DNA from: Leishmania martiniquensis
Taxonomy: Eukaryota > Euglenozoa > Kinetoplastea > Trypanosomatida > Trypanosomatidae
Length of the DNA: 64,000 nucleotides
Assembly (NCBI RefSeq): GCF_017916325.1
Contig: NC_090157.1
Location: forward strand, 67,001 to 131,000
Direction of reading: 5' to 3'
Below, piece by piece: positions 48,857-57,090 of this stretch; position 1 is the stretch's first letter, and each line of letters begins with the position of its first letter. The notes under the pieces were generated by a model, which made no database searches, was not told where the DNA came from, and saw only the letters and a list, made by a program, of their open reading frames with translations. Both the position numbers and the translations under genes were made by a program.

Positions 48857-51439
48857 CTACGATGGCGTTGAGGAACTCGCCAATGGTAACGCACGGGACG
48901 CCTGCCTCCCGTCCTCATCGTCTTCGTCCTCGTTCCACTCCTCATTCCACCCGGTAGGCTTGCCCTCCAACTCCTCCGGCCCAATGTCGGCGAATGGGTT
49001 ATTGGGCACCTTGCGCGTCAGCACCCCCGCCGGGGGAGGCGTTAGCGCCCATTCGGATCGCGTCTCAGACTCTGCTAGAGGCCCAATGTAGCGAATGAGA
49101 GAGGATGAGAAGTTGTTTTTGTCTCGCTGCGTGAGGAACCACATCGGCAGCTGCTCCGCAAGGTCGATGACGCTCCCGACCGCTTTCAGTATCATGCGGC
49201 CCTGACGCGGTAGCGAGCGCGTGAGGGCGCCGTCGGTTGCCGAAATCGACGACATGAGAGCGATAAACTTGATGACGTCTTCAATGCAAGTCATTTGTGG
49301 TTGTAGAACGTGCGGCGGTGGCGAGGGGTCCTCTGCGCGGCCCACGACCAGCTTATCGTAGGCAAAATACTCGTACACCTTAAAGAAGCGGTGATGCCTC
49401 TCGAAGAACTCACGGCGGACAAACCGACGCGCCTTATCAGAACGCATACCGCGTCGGAGCTGCTCTGTGTGCAGAACGGTGCGGAGAGCGTCAACGAGCA
49501 CCGTCTGCCCGACGGGAATGGCGTCGTGCATGAACTGCGCTATTTCCACCTCAGACATCTCTGCTTCCGGATTCGCACAACGGAGCAGAGCCGGGGCCGG
49601 GACGGGCGCCTCCACAGCGGAGGTACTCTCTTCACCCTCCTTCCCTTCCGAAGGGTGAGCCCCTGCGTTCGTTGGTCTTCGCTGTGCCTCAGCAGCGAGG
49701 CGAGGCGTGCAGACATAATCACCTGTTTGGGTCAAAAAAAGCGAATGTGTCCGCACGAAGCTGCCAATAATCTTTGCTGCGACCGTCGTGTCTGAGGAGG
49801 GCGATGGCGCCGGTGGCACAGATGCATTCGGCGGCTCTGTGCCCTCCTTTAGTGGCCCATAGGTGCGCAGCAGTGCTTCCCGGACGTCCTCGGGAAGCTC
49901 TGCGTAGAGTTCCGCGGGAAGCTTAGGGCCTTTGACCGCCAAAATCCTCTGCAAGCGCACCAACGCTCGCGGAACCGGCGATGTCTCCAGTGTAAGGGAA
50001 GAGGGCTGCTCCGATAAGGGCAAGAAGGCCCACGGCCGCACCTGGGAGGCGTCCAGCTGTACCTCCCACAGGTGTCGTAGTCGATCGAACAGAAGGACGC
50101 TAACGCGGAGGTCGCCGCCCTCGGCAAGGCCGTAGAAGAGCTCGATTTCGTGAACTAGGTCGGCCGCCACGCACTCGCGCAAGCTCGCCAGGAAAAGCCC
50201 CTTCACCAGCTGTAGGCGCCTCACGCGATCTTCGGCGGCCCCCTTCTGCAGCGCCTCCGTCACTTTTCGACCCAGCAGCGCCGGATCGTAACGGCTCGCC
50301 GCGAGCTCCGGTGCCGGCGCATCCAGTGTGTAGGTGGGCACCCCGGCCTGCAGCAGCAGCGGCTCTGGCCGTAGCAAGCGGACGAAGATGGCCGTGGGAG
50401 AGCTACCGAACACGCGCACATCGACAAACTGCGGCGGCAGCTGCTGGAAAGCGAGTTGCACCTCCTGCAGCGATGGCGCCTCGGAACCAAATAAGGTTAC
50501 TGACATGTTTGTCACAGATGCTGAGTCCAGCAGGTACGATAGTGGCACGTGGTACTGTGATGGTACCACAGCGCCAAGCCACAGCTGCAGCCTGCTCTTC
50601 TTCGCATCGTTCAGAGAACGTTCGGAGGGCAACAGTGGTTTTGGCCCCGGCCCCAGTGCCGCCGTGTACTGCCTCGCACAACGCAGCCGCACGTATTCCG
50701 TTAAGGGGTGAAACCAAAATATGTCTTCAAACTGGCGCAAGAACCTCTTCAGTTGCACCGCCGAGACAAGCGACCAATGCCGCAGTGCTTTGCAGAGTTC
50801 GCTGACCGTCGGCGTCGCAGAGGAGAAGCCAAGAGAGGCCGTAACTTGGGTGCCCTGCATATGCTGCGCGATCGTGAGCAACCCGATGACACGGAGACCG
50901 AGCGTCTTCTGGTCGGGAGTACGGAACGGCGAGCACAACTCGTGCGTCATCGCGACGTGCACACGGTCAGGAAGCTGTATCTCATGAAACACCTCCGAGT
51001 GCAGCCGTATAAACTGAGCGAGCCCGATTCCCTCCTTGCCGAGACGCTCGAGGTGCTCATCACCGATCATCCCCGCCAACTTCGAGACGGGCAGCGGCCC
51101 TGTCGACCGAAGCAGCGAGTGAAGGTAAAGGGCAAAGCTCTTGTCGACGGCGGTGTCGCAGTTTCTTTTCGAAGAATGAAGGCGGCGCGACGTTGTGAGT
51201 GGCGCCTCAGGCCAGGAGGCCTGAAGGGAAGCGCGGCTGCAGCCGAGCGGCAAGGTCTGACGGTGCCACCATTGCACGACCGCTGGCACGCGAGTGATGG
51301 AGGAGCAGAGGGTATCGAGGCCCTTTCGCCGGCGCCTTACGGAAACAGCAGGAGTGGCAGTATGAGCGGTACGGCGTGGTATCACCGGGGCGTAGTTGTA
51401 CGCCAGTGTAAGCGGAGCGCCGGCCCGCACAAAGAGCAT
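48857..51439 (-). CDS. Large putative mitochondrial protein with repeated winged-helix-like modules
   Basis: An 860-residue protein with an ATG at 51437-51439. The N-terminal ~95 residues are rich in Arg, Ser, Thr and Ala and poor in acidic residues, consistent with a mitochondrial targeting peptide. Four segments share one pattern: a helical unit, then a helix with F-x-x-x-x-x-x-F, then a short strand-like V/L-rich segment. They lie at about residues 100-168 (FIRLHSEVFHEIQ), 208-253 (FLRQFEDIFWFHP), 545-585 (FVRTHSLFLTQ) and 625-705 (FERHHRFFKVYEYFAY). The spacing resembles winged-helix or LOTUS-like RNA-binding modules. I do not recognise the family; a role in mitochondrial RNA processing or the mitoribosome is a guess based on targeting and modularity. 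The C-terminus is acidic (EDDEDGR). Confidence 0.8.
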   Translation of the reverse strand: MLFVRAGAPLTLAYNYAPVIPRRTAHTATPAVSVRRRRKGLDTLCSSITRVPAVVQWWHRQTLPLGCSRASLQASWPEAPLTTSRRLHSSKRNCDTAVDKSFALYLHSLLRSTGPLPVSKLAGMIGDEHLERLGKEGIGLAQFIRLHSEVFHEIQLPDRVHVAMTHELCSPFRTPDQKTLGLRVIGLLTIAQHMQGTQVTASLGFSSATPTVSELCKALRHWSLVSAVQLKRFLRQFEDIFWFHPLTEYVRLRCARQYTAALGPGPKPLLPSERSLNDAKKSRLQLWLGAVVPSQYHVPLSYLLDSASVTNMSVTLFGSEAPSLQEVQLAFQQLPPQFVDVRVFGSSPTAIFVRLLRPEPLLLQAGVPTYTLDAPAPELAASRYDPALLGRKVTEALQKGAAEDRVRRLQLVKGLFLASLRECVAADLVHEIELFYGLAEGGDLRVSVLLFDRLRHLWEVQLDASQVRPWAFLPLSEQPSSLTLETSPVPRALVRLQRILAVKGPKLPAELYAELPEDVREALLRTYGPLKEGTEPPNASVPPAPSPSSDTTVAAKIIGSFVRTHSLFLTQTGDYVCTPRLAAEAQRRPTNAGAHPSEGKEGEESTSAVEAPVPAPALLRCANPEAEMSEVEIAQFMHDAIPVGQTVLVDALRTVLHTEQLRRGMRSDKARRFVRREFFERHHRFFKVYEYFAYDKLVVGRAEDPSPPPHVLQPQMTCIEDVIKFIALMSSISATDGALTRSLPRQGRMILKAVGSVIDLAEQLPMWFLTQRDKNNFSSSLIRYIGPLAESETRSEWALTPPPAGVLTRKVPNNPFADIGPEELEGKPTGWNEEWNEDEDDEDGRQASRALPLASSSTPS

Positions 51440-52610
51440 CGGGGTCGGGCGGGCGTAATGATGTCGTAGTCGGATGAAGCAGCGAAGATGTGCGCCCCCT
51501 CCCCGGCCGCCACTTCCGCCGCTCTCTCCACAGAAACTACCTCGGCTGAAGAAGCCTTCTGCCCGTTCCTGCCCAGCACCTGCCTCCGCCGCCGCTTCGT
51601 GAGCTGAACCCCGTAGGGAGCCCGAGGGGTGCGTAACGCCACCGTAAGAGTCCGTTGGGGTGCCGGTGCGACAAAAGCGACTGCGGGACGAACGAAAGGG
51701 AGATGGGGATGGGCCGAAGGGAAAGAGAAGGAGAAGCGGCAGACTTTAGAGCGAAAGCGTGAGTGACAAGGACTGTCGTGAAGGAGGCAGCAGGGGAGGG
51801 GAGGGGTGCGTAACGCCACGGCGAGAGCAATGCACCCACCAAGCGCATTGGCGTCAGTGTACCCTTCGCGCGTGCGAGAAAGAGAGAGAAAGGGAGGTGC
51901 ACGGCGTCACCCTACACGCACTCACGTGTCCAGGATACAGACGAGGAAAGCGGGAAAGTTGCCTTGCTTATATATGTGCGTAAGCGTCTGTGTAAGAGGG
52001 TCAGCACCACCACGTGGCCGAGGAAGCGAGGCTATCCGGAGGAGGTCAAGGTGAGCCTCGCGCGGGCTTTGGGGAGGGCGGGCAGAGAGGTCCAAAGCAC
52101 GCATGACCGTATCGGCAACACACATGCGCAAGCACATCGGATGCCTCAATGCAGTAACGTTATATGTCTTCCCTTTCTCTAAACAAGGGCGTGTGAAAGA
52201 GAACGTCGGGAGGTACACCCGCGAAAAAAAAAAGCAACGCCCCCCACCCCTACACACACCCGACACCTCACCGCCGCCGTGCAGTGACCCAACCATCTCA
52301 GCCCGCACCGGTGATCCGATGTGCCTCCCCCCGCCATCTCCATATAAAGAAGAGCACAAGCAACACACACACAGCGCGTGAGAGTGAAAGAGACTGACAG
52401 ACAGAGAGAGAGAGGCGCTTATGGCGAAAAAACGCCCTTTCCCCCCCTCCCCGCCCCTCGAAGGGAAGACAGCCGTGAAGGGAAGACAGCCGTGGAGGGC
52501 GGGTGGTGGCAGTGAGGCGCTCATGGCGAATGAGATCTTCACAACGTCGCGTTCGCTGCAGGGATCGACCGACGAGGAGACGGGAGGCGGCGGAGGGCGG
52601 GGAGGAGGCC
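51440..52610. other. Spacer between carrier and winged-helix-type protein genes
   Basis: No gene is seen. The 18-bp sequence aggggtgcgtaacgccac occurs at about 51626 and again near 51804, and a 17-bp perfect tandem duplication sits at 52462-52495. C-rich DNA at 52240-52265 and 52438-52460, with G-rich DNA at 51700-51730, fits alternating purine/pyrimidine spacer composition. The right end is the carrier 3' UTR. Confidence 0.5.
52462..52495. repeat. 17-bp tandem duplication
   Basis: The unit agggaagacagccgtga is followed immediately by the same unit with only its last base differing (a replaced by g). It lies about 115 bp past the carrier stop codon on the transcribed strand. Confidence 0.9.
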
Positions 52611-54002
52611 TTAATGCAGGTCTTTCCGAGCATAGTCTTGGGCGAGGTAAAAGAGGCTCTGTCCCATCGCCATCCCGAACCCAACGCGAAGAGACCCCCA
52701 GCCGATGTTGAGTCGGCTATTCGCCCAGGTCCAAGCGGCTTTGGGGTGGTGATGGTGCAGCTGCGCCCACGCTCGCACCCGCGCTCCTAGGCGCCGCGCT
52801 GCCGAGTGGGATCTGCGAGTGGCTTGCTGTACGCCGTCTGCTCCCTCGTTGCCGATGACTGCGCTGTCACCGTGCTTCCAACGGCGCTCTGCTGCCGCAA
52901 CCGTGGAACTGGAAGAGGCACATGTCGATGATGGATGCTCCGTCTCACTCAGCTCCGGCACCGCGTGACGATCTGTGTAGCTCCTTCCATGCCTGTAAGT
53001 GTAATAAAATTGCGTGTAGAAGGACTTGAGAAGTGGAATGTAGCCTAGCGGGATGGCGCCAGCTGGCGTTCCGTAGACAATGGAGCGGACATAGTTGAAC
53101 GGCGAGCTTAGAATGGAGGCGAGAACGGCGGCTAACAGGTTTGAGATGAACGCACACATGCCACACTTTTGTGTTGAATCCACCAGCACCGCATCGTGCT
53201 GAACGAGTAGGGTTTCAGTCGCCGTCGGGTGGCCTGATGTGGACGCCACAGCCGGCGCGGCAACCTCTCCTCGGCATTGCCTGCCGGCACCCGGAACGCA
53301 CGCGCTCGCTCCTGCCGACGGTGGTGGCGGCCATGTCGGCGACGGCTTGCTGAGGACGGCGTACACCACACCTACTTGCTTGTTGAAGAAGCGCTTCCAT
53401 GCAGAGGCGCAGCGTGCTGTCTCGTAGACGACGCCGAAGACGCTGTCCCGCACCATCGTGGTGAGACATCCGCGGAAAAAAATGAGCACTCCACCCTCGC
53501 CGTACATGTGGAGCGCTGTGCGCAGAAATGTGACGCCGCGCTCGTTCGTGTTCCACATTCGAAACTTGACGACCTGCAGCGTGTTGAGGGCGAAGCCATT
53601 CATGGAGCCGGCGGCAAGCCCGATTAGCATCGAGTTCAGCTGTGGCGACGTCGCCACGCGACACACCGGTGGAGCGAAGCGCTCAATTGCGATTCGCATG
53701 CTGTCCTGCCAGAACATGTAGGATGCCCCCACCAGCGTGCGGTAGACGACAGCGTTCATAAACCCTTGGAAGGGACGCTCGAAGTTGCGCTTATCGAGAA
53801 AGCGTCGACGACGAAACTTGACCCTCACGTAGAGCGCGCGGTCGATCGGGTTGAAGAGGATTGCCTGAGACGCGCCACTCAGCAGTGCCGGCCCCGCCGA
53901 GTAAAGAAACCCGTCTTCGCCATGATCTTGGCCCACGGTGCCGATATTCGCGAAGTTCGCTTCCTTGACGGAACACGTGAGCGCGCTGGACGCGCCAGTC
54001 AT
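52611..54002 (-). CDS. Mitochondrial carrier (SLC25)-like protein with degenerate signatures
   Basis: The frame opens at 54101 with a non-ATG codon; the first ATG is at 54000-54002 (MTGASSALTC), giving 463 residues, longer than the usual ~300. Three carrier repeats are visible. Signatures: NPIDRALYVR (P52, D54 with Arg only at R55 and R60), NTLQVVKFR (Pro replaced by Thr, acidic residue replaced by Gln) and SPFNYVR (acidic residue replaced by Asn). Canonical PX[D/E]XX[K/R] motifs form salt-bridge gates, so two of three gate acids are missing. A Ser/Pro/Ala-rich insert lies between repeats 2 and 3 (about 215-275) and another after repeat 3. Family fold suggests inner-membrane transport; substrate is unknown, and the degenerate gates suggest unusual transport or a non-transport role. 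Confidence 0.8.
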   Translation of the reverse strand: MTGASSALTCSVKEANFANIGTVGQDHGEDGFLYSAGPALLSGASQAILFNPIDRALYVRVKFRRRRFLDKRNFERPFQGFMNAVVYRTLVGASYMFWQDSMRIAIERFAPPVCRVATSPQLNSMLIGLAAGSMNGFALNTLQVVKFRMWNTNERGVTFLRTALHMYGEGGVLIFFRGCLTTMVRDSVFGVVYETARCASAWKRFFNKQVGVVYAVLSKPSPTWPPPPSAGASACVPGAGRQCRGEVAAPAVASTSGHPTATETLLVQHDAVLVDSTQKCGMCAFISNLLAAVLASILSSPFNYVRSIVYGTPAGAIPLGYIPLLKSFYTQFYYTYRHGRSYTDRHAVPELSETEHPSSTCASSSSTVAAAERRWKHGDSAVIGNEGADGVQQATRRSHSAARRLGARVRAWAQLHHHHPKAAWTWANSRLNIGWGSLRVGFGMAMGQSLFYLAQDYARKDLH

Positions 54003-55407
54003 GACTTTTGCACCCAAGCGAAAGGGAAGGACGGAGGGAAGGGGGTGGGGCGAGGGCCGCCGGCGCACCGAGTCTCCGCCCGAGCGGGGCTCTTTGTGCA
54101 CCCTCCTATTTTTTTGTCCCTTCTTTGCGTACAGTGCGCCTCTCAGTAAGTGCGCGCGTTCTGAAGTGACGCCTATCGTCTGCGCCAGTGAACATCTCCG
54201 AAATCACGGAGACGAGAAGCGTGACGGGGCCCCGGCAGCGAAAAGAGGGGAGGGCCATACCAGAGAGACATCGTGAAGGATTGCGTGCTATGCGACGACG
54301 TGCCGGGGGAGACGGCATGAGCTTACAGATACATTACATCGAGGTACGGAGCAGGCGCGCTTCCAACCCGCACGGGGCAGCGGTGCACCCAAGGATTCCT
54401 ATTGTATGGAGGAGATCGGACTCCTACCGGACTTTCGAAGGGTGCATCTAAAGCGCAAGACGGATGGGAGCACCCGAGAAGCGGACACAGTGTCCACAGC
54501 GGCCGGTCGGCACTCATCCGCGGCAGCAAGTGTAGGCGGCACGACACCACAATCCCGCCCTTCCCTGTTCGATGGGCGACGGGATGGAATGCAGGGGCGC
54601 AACGCCGCTATGGTGTCTCGAGCGCCTTCGGTCGGTGACGAAGAAAACAGGCGAGTCGCACTGCGACTGCAGCCTCATGGCGGCTGTCGGCAATTTTTTT
54701 TTGAGGGGGTTCGCCTTCGACCGACGCGATCGAAGGGCGGTAGAGTCGCCTTTTTCCTGTTACATTACGTTATAAGCTTTTCACGCCCACGGCGGCCCTC
54801 TCCCCACTCTATTCTTTCGCGCCTGCCTTCCACTCTTCACCGGCGCGGCTGCTTAGCGACTCCTCCCCTCCGCAAGCACGCCTGCGGAGGGGGAGACACG
54901 CATCAACACACCGACGTGGTTACCGGCACCACCGCGAGCAGATTGCCAACACCAAGTCGATTGCGACAACCACTCCAGCGAGAGAGGAGGAGGAGAGGGG
55001 GGAGGACAAAGGCATCTCAGGCAACAGAAGCGCCACAGAGGAGTCCCTGAGCCCCCCCTCCTCCCCTCCTTCCCCTCGCTACCCTCTGTCCCTGACACGG
55101 AAAAAAGGGAACGAGGGAGGGGGAGGGATAAAAAAAAAACGAAAAGGTGCGGCCGTATTCGCATACGCCCTCCCTCCAATGGCCGCTCGCCTAAATACCG
55201 CAGACGCGGGCACGCTTGTATTCACGTTTCTTTTTTGTCCCCTATCTCAGCTTACCACGAAAGAGCACCTCGATGCCGGCGTAGGCGCGCCCATCGTGCG
55301 CGCGGCATACGCGCCGCTGCGAAGACAGCCGACCGCAATCGATCGTGTCGTACACGGAAAACACACCGCACAAGCGTTAGCGATCCACATACATACACTC
55401 TCCGTGC
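54003..55407. other. Intergenic region upstream of the carrier gene
   Basis: No gene is seen. Pyrimidine-rich plus DNA (54775-54860, 55040-55090) and purine-rich plus DNA (54978-55005, 55095-55145) alternate. The stretch 54180-54700 is fairly complex and carries plus-strand frames without recognisable motif. The API5-like 3' UTR lies at the right end. Confidence 0.5.
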
Positions 55408-57090
55408 TTAGCGGCGGCCCCCACGGCGCGATCGGCGAGCGCTCTGGTGACTGTTCTGGTCGTTTCGTGGACGCTTGCGGTCGGGAGCGTGCTGACTGTT
55501 GCTGCGCTTCGCGGCCCCCTCTGCGGTGGGCTGCAAGCCGGGAGGCGGAGGCATGGCTCCACGCGGCGCCTCCCGATCGCGCTTGGCGACAGGAATGCTG
55601 TTTGGACCGCCCGCCCAGCTTTCCTTCACCTCTCCGAGAGGGAGCCGCTTAGCAGCAAAGGCCTCGGTAATCACTTTGATGTTGTTCAGACTCGCCACGG
55701 CGTTCGCGCACGCCGCGTCCGCCTCCTTGGTCTGTGCCGCTTTCTTGACAGCGAACACGACCTGGTGGTGCACGTCGACTGCTGCCTTCGCGGCCGAGGT
55801 GGCCCTTGCGTTGAAGGAGGCGTCGTTCAGCTGCTGCAGGGCCTCAGAGGACCGCTTGCGCGCTAGTGCGACGGCGGCGAAGAGGAATGCCTCCACCGTG
55901 ATGAGGTTGGCCGTGGTGAGGGTGGCGCGCATGTCAGACATCATCGAAGTGACTTGGCGGAATACGTAAGGGTACAGCTTCTCCGCGGCCTCCGGCGTGG
56001 CAATGCGGCTGGCTAGCAGGACCACCTTCGCCGTGTCGACACTTCTCTCATTCGACGCGTCGATGTCGCGAGACGTGATGCCGGCGGCCTCCAGCGCAGA
56101 GTACAGGTCGTATACGACGGAGCTGCCGACAAAGCGGCCAATTATCGCGACAGCCTCGATGTGGCGATCGTCATTGAGCCTGTGCGTCTTCACGTACCAC
56201 TCCAGAAGGGGGAGGTTGCCCTTGTCGTGGTTGATGGGTAGGTGCGCCGTCACGCGCACAAGCTGAGAAAACTCGCGAACGTCGACAGTGCTTAGCACAC
56301 GCTGCAGCAGCGGCTCAGCGAACAGCTGCGTCTCCTCCGACCAATGCTTGCGCTGGCTGGGCGCCATGACAAGGCGAGTCAGGCGTGCCAGCGCCATGTG
56401 CCGCTCCTTTCGCACCTGCTCCTCGTCATCTTCCTCGCGATCGAGACTCAGCCAGTGAAGCAGCTTTGCCAGCACCGATCGAAAGGCGCTGCTCGTGAGC
56501 GAGTCCAGCGACTTTGATGCAGCCTGCCGCACGCTCTCGGGGAAGGCGTCGTGATCGACCATCACCTGCATCAGCACGTCTGCCCCTTCGCGGGCCAGGT
56601 ACTCCCAGTTTTTGTCCACCACCGAGACGGGGCCCAGGCCGGCAAACGCCTGAACGGCGGCCGTGAGCAGCTGCGGGGTGTTGTCTGCTCCGCCTACGAT
56701 CTTCACAAGAGACGTCACCACCTTGCGTAGCGCGTTGTTGTCACGCACCGCAGCCACGTGCTGCCCCACAAACTCGAGGAAGCGCACCCTCATCAGAATT
56801 GGCGTCTCGACAGACTCCGCGGCCTGCACGAGCTCCAGTATCTGAGGGAGGTATTGGTTGACGAGCGACCCGTCCCGCGATAGAATCACCTGGAGTTGGC
56901 TGTACATCTCCGTTGTTGAGCCGGAAACCGGAACAGGAGCGGTTGGCTCCGCGGTGGGTGCCGTGGCAGCCCCCTCTGCGGCCACTTCTGCTGTCGCCAC
57001 CACCGATGCCGTCGCGAGCTCCTCGGCACGGTCATGCGCCACCTCCTCCGAAGGCGACATCTTTGCCGTCGCCTTCTGCTTGGGGGCCAT
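55408..57090 (-). CDS. API5-like HEAT/ARM-repeat protein
   Basis: The frame opens at 57198; I choose the ATG at 57088-57090 (MAPKQKATAKMS), giving 560 residues, because the preceding 36 residues resemble leader sequence. After an Ala/Glu/Thr/Pro-rich N-terminus, about residues 65-440 form helical repeats (LVNQYLPQILELVQ, LMRVRFLEFVGQHVAAV, LRKVVTSLVKIVGG). The C-terminal part has LNNIKVITEAF and an ESW segment followed by a basic, Gln/Arg/Gly-rich nuclear-localisation-like tail ending RRSRRGGRR. This order, with length near 500-560 and the basic tail, recalls animal/plant API5 (apoptosis inhibitor 5/AAC-11), a nuclear protein linked to RNA export and to Acinus. The match is by recollection of the pattern, so other HEAT-repeat families remain possible. 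Confidence 0.7.
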   Translation of the reverse strand: MAPKQKATAKMSPSEEVAHDRAEELATASVVATAEVAAEGAATAPTAEPTAPVPVSGSTTEMYSQLQVILSRDGSLVNQYLPQILELVQAAESVETPILMRVRFLEFVGQHVAAVRDNNALRKVVTSLVKIVGGADNTPQLLTAAVQAFAGLGPVSVVDKNWEYLAREGADVLMQVMVDHDAFPESVRQAASKSLDSLTSSAFRSVLAKLLHWLSLDREEDDEEQVRKERHMALARLTRLVMAPSQRKHWSEETQLFAEPLLQRVLSTVDVREFSQLVRVTAHLPINHDKGNLPLLEWYVKTHRLNDDRHIEAVAIIGRFVGSSVVYDLYSALEAAGITSRDIDASNERSVDTAKVVLLASRIATPEAAEKLYPYVFRQVTSMMSDMRATLTTANLITVEAFLFAAVALARKRSSEALQQLNDASFNARATSAAKAAVDVHHQVVFAVKKAAQTKEADAACANAVASLNNIKVITEAFAAKRLPLGEVKESWAGGPNSIPVAKRDREAPRGAMPPPPGLQPTAEGAAKRSNSQHAPDRKRPRNDQNSHQSARRSRRGGRR

